Assembly: GCF_003635045.1 (NCBI RefSeq)
Contig: NZ_RBXT01000001.1
Coordinates: forward strand, 186,001-250,000
Direction: 5' to 3'
Length of the DNA stretch: 64,000 nt
Origin: Terracoccus luteus
GTDB lineage: Bacteria; Actinomycetota; Actinomycetes; Actinomycetales; Dermatophilaceae
Below are positions 1 through 8,868 of this stretch, piece by piece (the first letter of the stretch is position 1; each line of letters begins with the position of its first letter). The notes beneath the pieces are model-generated. The model was given only the letters and a program-made list of their open reading frames with translations. It did not search any database and was not told the DNA's origin. A program made the position numbers and the translations under genes.

Positions 1-71
1 GGCCCCGTCGGGCTCGAACCGACGACCGGCGGATTAAAAGTCCGATGCTCTACCGACTGAGCTAGAGGCCC
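1..71 (-). tRNA. tRNA-Lys (anticodon TTT), cut by window edge
   Basis: On the minus strand the sequence folds as a tRNA: acceptor strand GGGCCTC, D-arm GCTC/GAGC, anticodon loop CTTTTAA giving anticodon TTT (Lys), and T-arm GTCGG-TTCGAGC-CCGAC. The 3' acceptor strand is complete only to base 71 of the molecule; the last pairing C and the discriminator lie outside the window. Confidence 0.95.
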
Positions 72-259
72 TGGTGGCCATCACGGTGCAGAGGCTCCAC
101 GGAGCCCTGCCTGGTCTGACCGCCGACGACAGGGTACCTGCGCCCGCGCCGGCACAGCCGGGCACTCCGGGCCGGTCGCCCCGGCGGCGCCCGAGAACCG
201 CGACCGCAACCCTCTGTCGCGACAGGTCGGGCGGTGGGACCATCGGCCAGGAGGTCCAC

Positions 260-640
260 ATGCCGCGTCAGACCATCTCGACGCCCGAAGCCCCGAGCTC
301 GCCACTCTTCAGCCAGGCGGTGCGGGCCGGCTCGCAGGTCTTCATGTCCGGCACCACCGGTGTCGACCCGGCCACCGGCCGGATGGCCGGCGACGACATC
401 CAGGCCCAGACCCGGCAGGCGATGACGAACTGCGAGGCCGTCCTGCGGGCCGCCGGGGCGACGCTCGACGACGTCGTCGAGGTCGGGGTGCTGCTCGCCG
501 ACCCCGGCGACTTCGCCGGCCTGAACGAGGAGTACGCCCGCTGGTTCGCCACCGACCCGCCGGCCCGGTACGTCGCCCGGCTCGGGCCCGCGGTCCCGGG
601 TCTGCTCGTCTCCATCCGCATGACGGCCTTCTCGGCCTGA
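260..640 (+). CDS. Rid family (YjgF/YER057c/UK114) protein
   Basis: A 126-residue protein, the usual length of the Rid family, whose archetype RidA hydrolyses reactive enamine/imine intermediates made by PLP enzymes in the cytosol. The C-terminal segment [17 protein letters not shown] contains the family arginine (R107, aligned by eye to Arg105 of E. coli RidA). The glutamate that follows in archetypal RidA appears to be Arg here, so this may be a Rid subfamily member rather than true RidA. The ATG at 260 was chosen because AGGAGGT lies 4 bases upstream; an in-frame ATG at 74 only adds low-complexity sequence without similarity. It stands alone downstream of the tRNA-Lys region. Confidence 0.88.
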   Translation: MPRQTISTPEAPSSPLFSQAVRAGSQVFMSGTTGVDPATGRMAGDDIQAQTRQAMTNCEAVLRAAGATLDDVVEVGVLLADPGDFAGLNEEYARWFATDPPARYVARLGPAVPGLLVSIRMTAFSA

Positions 641-738
641 CCGCGGGCGCGCGCCGGTGGGCCGCCGCAGCCCGGCCCGCCCACCGGCATCCGGTTAGGG
701 TCGAAGGGCGTCGCCACCACCGACCCCAGGAGACCTGC

Positions 739-1260
739 ATGAGCCTCGACCGTCCCGTTGCGCCCAACCCCTACGAGCTGCTGCCCGCGGTGGCCTCGTT
801 CACCGTGACGAGCGACGACGTCACCGACGGTGCGCCCCTCAAGGACGACCAGGTCGCCGACAAGGGCGACACGTCGCCGCAGCTGTCGTGGAGCGGTGCG
901 CCCGAGGGCACGCAGAGCTACGTCGTCACGTGCTTCGACCCCGACGCCCCGACCCCCTCCGGCTTCTGGCACTGGGTGCTCGTCGACGTGCCCGCCGACG
1001 TCACGTCCCTGCCCACCGGCGCAGCGGCGAACGACTTGCCGGGCAAGGCGTTCCACGTGCGCAACGACGGCGGTGGCCTCGGCTTCACCGGCGCCGCCCC
1101 GCCCGAGGGCGACATGCCGCACCGCTACTTCTTCGTCGTGCACGCGGTGTCGGAGCCCAGCCTCGGCGTCGACGAGTCCGCCTCACCCGCGGTCGTGTCG
1201 TTCAACCTCGCCTTCAAGACCCTCGGCCGCGCCGTGCTGCACGGCACCTACCAGCACTGA
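739..1260 (+). CDS. YbhB/YbcL-family phosphatidylethanolamine-binding-like protein
   Basis: 173 residues, typical of bacterial PEBP/Raf-kinase-inhibitor-like proteins, a one-domain beta fold with an anion-binding pocket. The family signatures are visible: [17 protein letters not shown] (about residues 65-81, the DPDAP motif and a conserved W/H) and [11 protein letters not shown] near residue 130. Bacterial members have no settled function; some are tested as ligand-binding or inhibitor proteins, so none is assigned here. There is no signal peptide, suggesting a cytoplasmic location. A TAGGGT box at about 696 could be the -10 of its promoter, leaving a leader of about 35 bases with AGGAG before the ATG. 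Confidence 0.88.
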   Translation: MSLDRPVAPNPYELLPAVASFTVTSDDVTDGAPLKDDQVADKGDTSPQLSWSGAPEGTQSYVVTCFDPDAPTPSGFWHWVLVDVPADVTSLPTGAAANDLPGKAFHVRNDGGGLGFTGAAPPEGDMPHRYFFVVHAVSEPSLGVDESASPAVVSFNLAFKTLGRAVLHGTYQH

Positions 1261-1423
1261 GACGAGCGGTCCGGATGCCGGGCAGCGGGGTGGGTGCGCC
1301 CGCTCGGCTGCCCGGCTGCCGCCGCCTGACGGCCTGCACGTCCGACCCCTGCCTCCACCCGGCGGGGTGGGGGCGCTGTCGATGACGCCGGGGCGTGTCC
1401 CCGGTCGGGTCTAGCCTGAACGG

Positions 1424-2035
1424 ATGAGCGAGAACGAGCGGCGCGGACACCACCGCCCCGCGTTCATGAGCCCAGCGGCGATGGAGGCCCACGGCGGCGC
1501 GTACGACCCCACCGAGGAGATCCACGCGGCGCACGAGACCGCGTCGGCGCTCGTGCACGCCGGGCGGGCGGCCGCCGACCCCGACCTGACGACGCGGCTC
1601 GTCGCGATCGTCGACGACATCGGGCTGTCCACCCTCGCCGAGCTGTGGTCGCAGCGCCCGGCCCGCAGTCTTCCCGGTGCCCTGTGGCGGCTCTACGTGC
1701 TGCGCGAGTGGGTGCGCCGCGCGCCCGAGGAGGCCAGCCGCGAGTACGCCGCCGGCATGCGCTTCACGACCCCCGACCACGCCGTCGCCGGGGCGGCCGA
1801 GCCGCCCGGGCCGACCGAGATGAGCCGGGTCATCGACGAGATCCTGCGCGGCGTCTTCGAGGGCGACCTCGCCGTCGCGCTCGAGCGGGCCGCGGCCTTC
1901 TGCCGGGTCGTCTCGGCGGGCCGTGCCGACGTCTCCGTCGGTGACGCGGCGGCCGAGCAGGCCGCCAACGTGCTCGGCCTCGGCGACGACCTCGCCGCCT
2001 CGGCCCGGCTGTGGCGGGCCGACGCCCTCGCCTAG
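1424..2035 (+). CDS. Conserved-looking actinobacterial protein of unknown function
   Basis: 203 residues, soluble, rich in Ala, Glu and Arg and probably mostly helical; no signal peptide or membrane segment. I do not recognise a named domain. The N-terminus is charged (SENERRGHHRP), followed by a helix-rich body with a short aromatic patch LWRLYVLREWVRR near residue 90. Codon use matches neighbouring genes, so it is very likely a real gene. The start is supported by TAGCCT at 1412-1417, exactly 6 bases before the ATG, the leaderless pattern seen repeatedly in this window; there is no ribosome-binding site. Confidence 0.75.
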   Translation: MSENERRGHHRPAFMSPAAMEAHGGAYDPTEEIHAAHETASALVHAGRAAADPDLTTRLVAIVDDIGLSTLAELWSQRPARSLPGALWRLYVLREWVRRAPEEASREYAAGMRFTTPDHAVAGAAEPPGPTEMSRVIDEILRGVFEGDLAVALERAAAFCRVVSAGRADVSVGDAAAEQAANVLGLGDDLAASARLWRADALA

Positions 2036-2381
2036 GTCGTCCACAGCGCGAGGCGGTCCCTTTGAACGATCGCGCCGATCGCCTTATCCTTGAAGACGCG
2101 TCGGGCCGCGGTAGCCCCGGGTCCCAAATTCAGCCGCTACGAGCGGCCCAGTGCCGAGAGGCGCTCCCGGCCCGACGTGACAACGTCCGAGGCACCCCGC
2201 AGACCGGGTCGATGCCTCGCGTGCAGACGGCCTGACGCCGCCCACCGGGCACCAACGCGAGCCCCTCCCCAGGGGTGAGCTGCACGCACGGCAGGGCCCC
2301 GCCATCCGGCGGACGAGACGTCGTCCACAGCCCTCACCATTCCCCGGTCAGCCACCACCCACAGCGCTTACATTGACCCCC
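2036..2381. other. 346-base gap with an orphan promoter but no convincing gene
   Basis: No open frame here looks like a real protein on either strand. The first 60 bases are less GC-rich than the surroundings and hold the promoter listed at 2062-2090. A short CCCCT/AGGGG hairpin lies near 2263-2275. The end of the gap contains the leaderless -10 box of the next gene. Confidence 0.6.
2062..2090 (+). promoter_or_regulatory. Consensus-like promoter (TTGAAC-17-TATCCT) without an obvious gene
   Basis: TTGAAC at 2062-2067 and TATCCT at 2085-2090 are separated by exactly 17 bases, a good match to a housekeeping actinobacterial promoter. Transcription would start near 2097, but no ATG or GTG is placed there and the next gene at 2382 has its own -10 box. 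It may drive a small RNA or a leader. Confidence 0.5.
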
Positions 2382-2774
2382 ATGACGACCGACCCGGGCG
2401 CCGGCGACCTGCTGGACCCCGACCTCCACGAGGAGATCGAGCTCGTCAGCGACCTCGTCGTCGCCGCGTCCGGCACCTCACGCCACTTCACCGCCGCCGA
2501 GGTCGACGTCCTGCTCGGCGTCGTCCCGCAGAACACGGACGCGATCGCGGCCAAGCCGACCCGTCGTCCCCTCGCGGGCAGGGTGGGCCGGGCCGACCCG
2601 GCGGAGCAGCCGGACCGGACGGAGCAGCCGCCTCCGGTCGAGGGTGAGGGCGCCACGACGGAGGGCCCGCAGGGCACGCGACCGGGCGGGACGGCATCCG
2701 ACCCCCGTGGCGCGCGCCACGCCGACCGCGCCGACCATGCCGACGACCCGGACCCGGGGTCCGGCGGACGCTGA
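2382..2774 (+). CDS. Small acidic hypothetical protein upstream of the Pit operon
   Basis: 130 residues, no recognised domain. Residues 1-55 are well ordered and acidic (a helix with HEEIELVSDLVVAAS, then RHFTAAEVDVLLGV); the rest is low-complexity Pro/Arg/Gly/Asp sequence that looks disordered. There is no signal peptide or membrane segment. TACATT at 2369-2374 lies 7 bases before the ATG, the leaderless arrangement common in this window. It precedes the DUF47-pit pair by about 100 bases and may be co-transcribed, but a separate promoter is also visible. Confidence 0.62.
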   Translation: MTTDPGAGDLLDPDLHEEIELVSDLVVAASGTSRHFTAAEVDVLLGVVPQNTDAIAAKPTRRPLAGRVGRADPAEQPDRTEQPPPVEGEGATTEGPQGTRPGGTASDPRGARHADRADHADDPDPGSGGR

Positions 2775-2780
2775 CGTCCG

Positions 2781-2835
2781 TGTGAACGGAGGGTGACGCG
2801 TCGGTTGCGCCCTCGTGCCCGTTGGGTCGTAGCAT
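2781..2835 (+). promoter_or_regulatory. Promoter of the DUF47-pit operon with a possible PHO-box-like repeat
   Basis: TAGCAT at 2830-2835 is a plausible -10 with TTGCGC at 2805-2810 as a weak -35 (19-base spacing), giving a leader of about 32 bases. Upstream, TGTGAAC (2781) and GGTGACG (2792) are 11 bases apart and resemble inverted copies of the GTTCACC PhoP/RegX3 unit. The match is degenerate. Confidence 0.4.
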
Positions 2836-2873
2836 CGTCACCGACCAGCCGCCGATCCGACCGGAGCACCCCC

Positions 2874-3494
2874 GTGGGCTTTCGCCTGACGCCTCAGGAC
2901 ACCAGCTTCTTCTCCCTCTTCGCGACCTCCGCCGGGCTCCTCGTCGACGCCACGCGTGAGCTGACGCGCTTTCTCGAGGTGGAGCCGTCCGGTCGGTCCG
3001 CCATCGCCCAGCGCCTGCGCGACCTCGAGCACGCCGCCGACGACTCGACGCACGAGGTGCTGAAGAAGGTCAACAGCAGCTTCATCACGCCGTTCGACCG
3101 CGAGGACATCCATGCCCTCGCCGCGTCGCTCGACGACTGCATGGACCTCATCGAGGAGACGGCCGACCTCATCGTGCTGTACCACATCGGTGACCTGCCG
3201 ACGGGGCTCACGCAGCAGTTCGAAATCCTCGCCCGCATGGCGGAGGTGACGGCCGAGGCGATGCCGCGACTGCGCTCGCTCAAGGACCTCTCCAGCTACT
3301 GGATCGAGATCAACCGCCTCGAGAACCAGGCCGACGAGCTGCACCGCGCCATGGTCGCGGAGCTGTTCAACAACGCCACCGACGCCGTGTACGTCATCAA
3401 GCTCAAGGGCATCATCGACGGCTTCGAAGACGCCGCCGACGCCTTCGAGAAGGTGGCCCACGTCGTCGAGGGCATCGCGGTCAAGGAGTCCTGA
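2874..3494 (+). CDS. DUF47 (PhoU-like) family protein, Pit accessory
   Basis: 206 residues, all-helical, of the DUF47/PhoU-like superfamily that accompanies PiT transporters and is thought to modulate them. The body shows the family's repeated helices with acidic patches (DLEHAADDSTHEVLKKV, FITPFDREDIHALAASLDD, KLKGIIDGFEDAADAFEKVAHVVE). I chose the GTG at 2874 because GGAG lies 7 bases upstream and the protein then starts just before the conserved part (GFRLTPQDTSFF); an upstream in-frame start at 2793 would add unconserved Arg-rich sequence. It ends 6 bases before pit, so the two are surely one operon. Confidence 0.9.
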   Translation: MGFRLTPQDTSFFSLFATSAGLLVDATRELTRFLEVEPSGRSAIAQRLRDLEHAADDSTHEVLKKVNSSFITPFDREDIHALAASLDDCMDLIEETADLIVLYHIGDLPTGLTQQFEILARMAEVTAEAMPRLRSLKDLSSYWIEINRLENQADELHRAMVAELFNNATDAVYVIKLKGIIDGFEDAADAFEKVAHVVEGIAVKES

Positions 3495-3500
3495 CCCCAG

Positions 3501-4505
3501 ATGGACAGCAACATCCCGCTCCTCGGGGTGGTCGCGGTCGTGGCGCTCGCCATGGGCTTCAACTACACCAACGGCTTCCACGACGCGGCGAACGCGATCG
3601 CGACGTCCATCTCGACCCGCGCCCTGACGCCGCGCATCGCGCTCGCCATGGCCGCCGTCGCGAACCTCGTCGGTGCCTTCTTCGGCACCAAGGTCGCCCA
3701 GACCATCGGCAGCGGCATCATCGCCCAGCCACAGGGCGTCAACGGGCTGTGGCTCGTCGCCGCCGCCCTCGTCGGGGCCATCGGCTGGAACCTGCTCACG
3801 TGGTGGTTCGGGCTGCCGAGCAGCAGCTCGCACGCCCTCATCGGCGGCCTGGGTGGCGCGGCGCTGGTCGCCGGGGTGAGCGTGCAGTGGTCGGTGATCC
3901 TGCAGAAGGTCGTCATCCCGATGGTCATCTCGCCCTTCGCCGGGCTCGTGCTCGGCTACCTCGTGATGGTCGCCATCCTCTGGCTCTTCCGCAACGCCAA
4001 CCCCGGTCGGGTCACCCGCGGCTTCCGCATGGCGCAGACCGCCTCGGCCGCCGCCATGGCCTTCGGTCACGGCCTGCAGGACGCCGCCAAGACCGCCGGT
4101 GTCGTCGTGCTCGCGCTCAACATCTCCGGTCACCACGACGACGAGTCGATCCCGCTCTGGGTGCTCGTGCTGTCCGCCATCGTCATCTCGGCCGGCACCT
4201 ACGCCGGCGGCTGGCGCATCATGCGCACCCTCGGCCGCCGCATCATCGACCTGCAGCCGCCGCAGGGCTTCGCCGCCGAGACGACGGCCGCCGCGATCCT
4301 CTACGTCGCCGGCCTGTCGTTCGGGGCACCGATCTCGACGACGCACACGATCACCTCGGCGATCATGGGCGTCGGCGCCACGAAGCGCCTGTCGGCCGTC
4401 CGCTGGAGCGTGGCCGGCAACATCGTCGGCGCCTGGTTCCTCACCTTCCCCGGCGCGGCGCTCGTGGCCGTGCTGACGTGGTGGGTCACCTCCGTCTTCC
4501 GCTGA
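3501..4505 (+). CDS. pit: Low-affinity inorganic phosphate transporter, PiT family
   Basis: 334 residues with about ten hydrophobic membrane segments. The signature of the PiT family appears twice in inverted topology: GFNYTNGFHDAANAIATSIS near residue 18 and APISTTHTITSAIMGVGATK near residue 275. It imports phosphate (as a metal-phosphate complex) using the proton gradient, complementing the high-affinity Pst system encoded convergently downstream. It directly follows the DUF47 gene and shares its promoter. After the stop come a 22-base tandem repeat and two hairpins shared with the end of pstB. Confidence 0.95.
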   Translation: MDSNIPLLGVVAVVALAMGFNYTNGFHDAANAIATSISTRALTPRIALAMAAVANLVGAFFGTKVAQTIGSGIIAQPQGVNGLWLVAAALVGAIGWNLLTWWFGLPSSSSHALIGGLGGAALVAGVSVQWSVILQKVVIPMVISPFAGLVLGYLVMVAILWLFRNANPGRVTRGFRMAQTASAAAMAFGHGLQDAAKTAGVVVLALNISGHHDDESIPLWVLVLSAIVISAGTYAGGWRIMRTLGRRIIDLQPPQGFAAETTAAAILYVAGLSFGAPISTTHTITSAIMGVGATKRLSAVRWSVAGNIVGAWFLTFPGAALVAVLTWWVTSVFR

Positions 4506-4542
4506 CCCACGGGCTGACCACGCGCTGACTCGGCGGTGACGA

Positions 4543-4564
4543 GGATGCCGGGTGGCCGGCATCC
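4543..4564. terminator. Hairpin built from an inverted GGATGCCGG pair
   Basis: GGATGCCGG (4543-4551), loop GTGG, CCGGCATCC (4556-4564): a perfect 9-base stem 40 bases after pit. No T-run follows, as is usual for actinobacterial terminators. Confidence 0.6.
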
Positions 4565-4578
4565 GGTGGCGGTGACCA

Positions 4579-4682
4579 CTCGACGGTGCCCAAGCGTCCT
4601 CTCGACGGTGCCGACGCGTCCTCTCGACGGTAGCCAAGCGACCTCCTGACGGTGCTTACGCGCCCTCTCGACGGGTGGACGC
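4579..4682. repeat. 22-base tandem repeat array, 4 full copies plus one partial
   Basis: Units at 4579, 4601, 4623, 4645 and 4667 (partial) have the form CTCGACGG + 7 variable bases + GCGYCCT with no bases between units. The array lies between converging genes pit and pstB. Related arrays are at 20047, 29769 and 43419. Confidence 0.85.
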
Positions 4683-4685
4683 ACG

Positions 4686-4721
4686 AGAGCGCGGATGCCG
4701 GGTGGCCGGCATCCGCGCTCT
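4686..4721. terminator. Strong bidirectional terminator between pit and pstB
   Basis: Perfect 16-base stem (4686-4701 with 4706-4721) and a 4-base loop, containing an inverted GGATGCCGG pair. It lies 22 bases past the pstB stop and can serve both converging operons. Confidence 0.75.
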
Positions 4722-4743
4722 GCGGTCTTCGTGCGGGGTGGGC

Positions 4744-5520
4744 TCAGCCGAAGCGGCCCGAGATGTAGTCCTCGGTGGCCTGCTCGGTCGGGTTGTTGAA
4801 GATGCGGGTCGTGTCGTCGATCTCGATGAGGCGGCCGGGCTCGCCCGTCGCCTTGAGGTTGAAGAAGGCGGTGCGGTCGGAGACGCGGGCCGCCTGCTGC
4901 ATGTTGTGCGTGACGATGACGATCGTGTACTCGGACTTCAGGTCGTTGATGAGGTCCTCGATGGCCAGCGTCGAGATCGGGTCGAGCGCCGAGCAGGGCT
5001 CGTCCATGAGCAGCACCTGCGGCTGCACGGCGATGGCGCGGGCGATGCAGAGGCGCTGCTGCTGACCGCCCGAGAGGCCGGCGCCGGGCTTGGCGAGGCG
5101 GTCCTTGACCTCGGTCCAGAGGTTGGCGCCCTTGAGCGAGCTCTCGACGATGCCGTCGAGGGTCTTCTTGTTCTTGACGCCGTTGAGGCGCAGGCCCGCG
5201 GCGACGTTGTCGTAGATCGACATCGTCGGGAACGGGTTGGGGCGCTGGAAGACCATGCCGACGGTGCGGCGCACGGTGACCGGGTCCATGGCGCTGTCGT
5301 AGAGGTCCTGGTCGTCGAGCATGACCTTGCCCTCGACGCGCCCGCCGGGGATGACCTCGTGCATGCGGTTGAGGGTGCGCAGGAAGGTCGACTTGCCGCA
5401 GCCGGAGGGCCCGATGAAGGCCGTGACCGAGCGCGGCTCGACCGTCATCGACACGCCTTCGACCGCCTTGAACGCCCCGTAGAAGACGTTGAGGTCGGTG
5501 ACGTCGATTCGCTTTGCCAT
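4744..5520 (-). CDS. pstB: Phosphate ABC transporter ATP-binding protein PstB
   Basis: 258 residues, the normal PstB length. Walker [10 protein letters not shown] (residues 37-45), Q-loop FQRPNPFP, signature LSGGQQQR (about 149-156), Walker B LLMDEP (170-175) and the switch histidine in VTHNMQQA are all present. It powers PstCA to import phosphate bound by PstS. It is the last gene of pstS-pstC-pstA-pstB and starts 16 bases after pstA. The operon is probably induced by phosphate starvation through the PHO box before pstS. Confidence 0.97.
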   Translation of the reverse strand: MAKRIDVTDLNVFYGAFKAVEGVSMTVEPRSVTAFIGPSGCGKSTFLRTLNRMHEVIPGGRVEGKVMLDDQDLYDSAMDPVTVRRTVGMVFQRPNPFPTMSIYDNVAAGLRLNGVKNKKTLDGIVESSLKGANLWTEVKDRLAKPGAGLSGGQQQRLCIARAIAVQPQVLLMDEPCSALDPISTLAIEDLINDLKSEYTIVIVTHNMQQAARVSDRTAFFNLKATGEPGRLIEIDDTTRIFNNPTEQATEDYISGRFG

Positions 5521-5536
5521 CTGTGCAGTCGCTTTC

Positions 5537-6580
5537 TTACTTCTTGACGGAGCCGAAGTGCGCGATGACCCGGCCGATGAGGTTGAGCAGCAGCACGAGC
5601 ACGATGAGCGTGAGGGCCGCGCCCCACATGCGCTCGGCCGCGGTGGCGAGGGCGAAGTCGCCGCGGTCCTGGTTGATCATCATCGGCAGCGTCGGGAAGT
5701 TGCCGGCGAACAGGTCCCGCTGGAAGTTCTTCGTGTACGGCGCGAGGATCAGCAGCGGCGCCGTCTCGCCCATGATGCGGGCGAGGCCGAGCAGCACGCC
5801 GGTGACGATGCCCGAGAACGCGGTGCGCAGCACGATGCGCACGACGGTCACGTACTTCGGCACGCCGAGGGCGTACGAGGCCTCGCGCAGCTCGTTCGGC
5901 ACGAGCTTGAGCATCTCCTCGGTCGACCTGACGATCACCGGGATCATGAGCAGCACGAGGGCGAGCGCGGCCGCGAAGCCCGAGCGCTCGATGCCGAACG
6001 TCGTGACCCACACCGCGTAGATGAAGAGCGCGGCGACGATCGAGGGCACACCCGAGAGGATGTCGACCATGAAGCTGATCGCCCTGGCGAGGTGGCCGCG
6101 GCCGTACTCGACGAGGTAGACGGCGGTGAGGATGCCGATCGGCACCGCGATGAGGGCCGTGACCCCCGCCATCATCAGCGTTCCCTCGATGGCGTGACGG
6201 GCGCCGCCGCCGGGGTCGTCGGAGTTGATGTTGCGCTGGTTGCCGGTCCACCACACGCTCGTCGTCAGCAGGGAGAAGCCCTTGCTGATGACGACGTAGA
6301 GGATCCAGACGAGCGGGATCATGACGATTCCGAAGGCCAGCCACATGACCACCTTGGCGACGACGTCCTTGACGGCGCGGGCCCGGTGGGGGTTGTTCAT
6401 CTCGCTGACGGCGTCGCCGGCGGGGCGCCCACCGGGGGGAGTGGCACCGTCCTGCGGCGTCCCGGAGCCGGCGGCGATGTCACGCCCGCCGGTCGTGGCC
6501 CCGGTCGCGCCGGTCGCGCCTCGGCCGGCGGGGCCGCGGCTGTCGCGGCCGTCACGGCTCTCGCGGGTCGTGGTGCTCAT
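5537..6580 (-). CDS. pstA: Phosphate ABC transporter permease PstA
   Basis: 347 residues with six membrane segments in the C-terminal 280 residues and the EAA-type permease loop (near [20 protein letters not shown]). Residues 1-60 are a low-complexity Gly/Arg/Pro/Ala cytoplasmic extension ([20 protein letters not shown]), longer than typical PstA. It forms the inner-membrane channel with PstC. Its ATG overlaps the pstC stop as ATGA, so translation is coupled. Confidence 0.95.
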   Translation of the reverse strand: MSTTTRESRDGRDSRGPAGRGATGATGATTGGRDIAAGSGTPQDGATPPGGRPAGDAVSEMNNPHRARAVKDVVAKVVMWLAFGIVMIPLVWILYVVISKGFSLLTTSVWWTGNQRNINSDDPGGGARHAIEGTLMMAGVTALIAVPIGILTAVYLVEYGRGHLARAISFMVDILSGVPSIVAALFIYAVWVTTFGIERSGFAAALALVLLMIPVIVRSTEEMLKLVPNELREASYALGVPKYVTVVRIVLRTAFSGIVTGVLLGLARIMGETAPLLILAPYTKNFQRDLFAGNFPTLPMMINQDRGDFALATAAERMWGAALTLIVLVLLLNLIGRVIAHFGSVKK

Positions 6581-7584
6581 TCGGTGAACGCCTTCCTGCG
6601 CTCGATGACGACGCGGGCGATGCTGTTGACGACGAAGGTCAGCACGAAGAGCACGAGGCCGGCGGCGATGTAGGCGCCGGTGCGGCTGGGGTTGCTGAAC
6701 TCCGCCGCGTTGTTGGCGATCTTCGACGCGAACGTCTCACCGCCGTTGAAGAGCGAGAAGGTCCAGGGGCTCGAGTCGTTGAGGCCCGAGACGAGGAACG
6801 TGACGGCGATGGTCTCGCCGAGGGCCCGGCCGAGCGCGAGCATGGCGGCCGAGATGACGCCCGGCTTGCCGAAGGGCAGCACGGCGGTGCGGATCATCTC
6901 CCACTTCGTGGCGCCGAGGGCGAGGGCGCCCTCCTTGTGGGCCAGCGGGGTCTGGTCGAAGATCTCGCGCGAGAGCGCGGTGACGATCGGCAGCACCATG
7001 ATCGCGAGCACGATGCCGATGAAGAAGATCGTGCCGCCGGTGATGCCGGTACGGGCCAGCAGCGGGAACCACCCGAAGGTGTCCTCGATCCAGCCCTGGA
7101 TGGGCTTGAAGAAGGGGCCGAAGGTGATCAGGCCCCAGAGGCCGTAGACGATCGAGGGCACGGCGGCGAGCAGGTCGACGAGGGCCGCGGCGGGCTTGCG
7201 CATCCAGGTCGGCGCGTACTGCGTGAGGAAGAGGGCGACGGCGACGCCGAACGGGACGGCGATGACCATCGCGAGCGTCGACGCGGCGACGGTGGTCCAG
7301 AGGAACTCGAGGATGCCGAACGCCGGGGCGTCGCCGCCCGGAGCCCACACGCGCGAGGTGAAGAAGTTGGCGTCGTTGTCGAGCAGCGCCGGCACGGCCT
7401 GGACGACGAGGAACACCGCGATGAGCGAGACGATGGCGATGACGAGCACGCCGGAGGCGGTGGCGGCGCCGCCGAAGAGGCGGTCGCCGAGCCGGCCGGT
7501 CGAGGCGCGGTCACCCTCGAGCGGGGGCCGACCCTCGGGGTCGGGCAGCTGGTCGGCCACGGAGACGCCGGTGACGCTGGACAC
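6577..7584 (-). CDS. pstC: Phosphate ABC transporter permease PstC
   Basis: 335 residues with six membrane segments after a hydrophilic N-terminus of about 40 residues; permease loop HKEGALALGATKWEMIRT near residue 220. Partner of PstA. It is separated from pstS by 156 bases that contain a perfect 16-base hairpin and a 10-base tandem repeat, so it is probably expressed at a lower level than pstS. It overlaps pstA by 4 bases. Confidence 0.95.
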   Translation of the reverse strand: MSSVTGVSVADQLPDPEGRPPLEGDRASTGRLGDRLFGGAATASGVLVIAIVSLIAVFLVVQAVPALLDNDANFFTSRVWAPGGDAPAFGILEFLWTTVAASTLAMVIAVPFGVAVALFLTQYAPTWMRKPAAALVDLLAAVPSIVYGLWGLITFGPFFKPIQGWIEDTFGWFPLLARTGITGGTIFFIGIVLAIMVLPIVTALSREIFDQTPLAHKEGALALGATKWEMIRTAVLPFGKPGVISAAMLALGRALGETIAVTFLVSGLNDSSPWTFSLFNGGETFASKIANNAAEFSNPSRTGAYIAAGLVLFVLTFVVNSIARVVIERRKAFTE

Positions 7585-7620
7585 CTCGGTCCTCCTGGGT
7601 TGGGGCTGATGGGGCGGGGT

Positions 7621-7660
7621 CGTGCGGGGTCGTGCGGGGTCGTGCGGGGTCGTGCGGGGT
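7621..7660. repeat. Four perfect copies of a 10-base tandem repeat
   Basis: CGTGCGGGGT is repeated four times without change between pstS and pstC. Perfect identity suggests recent slippage; copy number may vary between strains. Confidence 0.9.
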
Positions 7661-7699
7661 GCTTCGGGTGGCGCGGCTCAGGTGCGGCGCCGGTGCGCG

Positions 7700-7733
7700 C
7701 GAGGGCGGGCGCCGGGACCGGCGCCCGCCCTCG
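7700..7733 (-). terminator. Perfect 16-base hairpin after pstS
   Basis: 7700-7715 pairs with 7718-7733 without mismatch, 8 bases past the pstS stop and inside the pst operon. It can act as a partial terminator or 3' stabiliser that raises pstS over pstCAB. Confidence 0.75.
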
Positions 7734-7740
7734 TCGGCGG

Positions 7741-8868
7741 TCAGGAGATGCTGTCGACCGCGGCCTGGACCTTGGTGGCGACGTCGCTCGGCAGCGGCGC
7801 GTAGCCCTGCTCGGCGAGCTTGCCCTGCAGGTCGTTCGACGCGAACGTCTTGAGGAAGGCCTTGACCTTCTTGCCGGTCTCGGCGTCGGCGTACTTCGAG
7901 CAGACGATCTCGTAGGTGACGAGGACGATCGGGTAGGCCCCGGCCTCCTTCGTCGCGTAGTCGATCTTGAGGGCGAGGTCGTTGCCCGTGCCGGTCTGCT
8001 TCGCGGTGGCGACGGTCTTGCCGGCCGACTCGGCGGTCAGCTCGACGGGGCCTGCGCCGGTGTCGATCTGGGCCATCTTGAGGTCGTTCTGCTGGGCGTA
8101 GGAGAGCTCGACGTACGTGATGCCGCCGTCCTGGCCCTTCGTCGCGGTGGCGACGCCGGCCGACTTCTCCTTGCCCTCGCCCTTGCCGGTCCACTTCTTG
8201 CCGGTCTCGTAGCTCCACGCGTCGGGCGCGGCGGCCTTGAGGTACTTGGTGAAGTTCTCGGTCGTGCCCGACTCGTCGGAGCGGAAGTAGACCTTGATCG
8301 GGGTGCTCGGCAGCGTGACGCCCGAGTTGAGCGCGGCGATGGCCGGGTCGTTCCACGTCGTGATCTGGCCGTCGAAGATCTTGGCCGCGACCTCGGCGTC
8401 GAGCACGAGCTTGTCGACGCCCTGCACGTTGTAGGCGATGGCGATGGGGCCGGTGACCATCGGCAGGTTGAGGGCGGGCGAGCCGCAGGCCTGGGCGGCG
8501 GCCTCGGACTCGATGGTGCCGTCCTTCTCCTCGGTCTTGAGCGCTGAGTCGGAGCCGGCGAAGTCGACCTGCTTGGCGATGAACTGCTTGATGCCCGCGC
8601 CCGAACCCGAGGGGTTGTAGTCGATGGTCGCGTCGGCGCAGTTCTCCTGGTACGTCGAGATCGCCTCGTCGATGGCGTTCTTCTGGGCCGAGCTGCCCTC
8701 GGCCTTGAGGTTGCCGGAGAAGCAGTCACCGCTGGCGGCGCTGGACTCGGTGGATCCGCCGGCGCCGGCGCCCGCGGAGGAGCCGTTGTTCTCCGACGCG
8801 CAGGCCGACAGGAGCAGGGCTCCCGACAGGGCGACGGCGCCGAGGACGGTGGAGCGTGAAACTGACAC
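7741..8868 (-). CDS. pstS: Phosphate-binding lipoprotein PstS
   Basis: 375 residues from the GTG at 8868, chosen because GAGGGA lies 8 bases upstream and a clean lipoprotein signal follows (SVSRSTVLGAVALSGALLLSAC, lipobox LSAC, lipid Cys about residue 24). An in-frame ATG at 8949 would place 27 unrelated residues before the signal peptide. The mature protein shows PstS motifs: GSSAQKNAIDEA near residue 70, YNPSGSGAGIKQF, DFAGSDSALK and FRSDESGTTENF, which contact phosphate. It delivers phosphate to PstCAB. The promoter has a TATCTT -10 and a PHO box. Confidence 0.96.
   Translation of the reverse strand: MSVSRSTVLGAVALSGALLLSACASENNGSSAGAGAGGSTESSAASGDCFSGNLKAEGSSAQKNAIDEAISTYQENCADATIDYNPSGSGAGIKQFIAKQVDFAGSDSALKTEEKDGTIESEAAAQACGSPALNLPMVTGPIAIAYNVQGVDKLVLDAEVAAKIFDGQITTWNDPAIAALNSGVTLPSTPIKVYFRSDESGTTENFTKYLKAAAPDAWSYETGKKWTGKGEGKEKSAGVATATKGQDGGITYVELSYAQQNDLKMAQIDTGAGPVELTAESAGKTVATAKQTGTGNDLALKIDYATKEAGAYPIVLVTYEIVCSKYADAETGKKVKAFLKTFASNDLQGKLAEQGYAPLPSDVATKVQAAVDSIS

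Noticed and set aside
2838-4637. 599-codon minus-strand frame opposite DUF47-pit
   Set aside because: Repetitive Asp/Gly/Arg/His composition typical of antisense frames in high-GC DNA; the plus strand has clear families.
4579-4682. Possible CRISPR array (also 20047-20125)
   Set aside because: The repeat is too short (8 + 7 conserved bases), the variable part is only 7 bases, and no cas genes are present.
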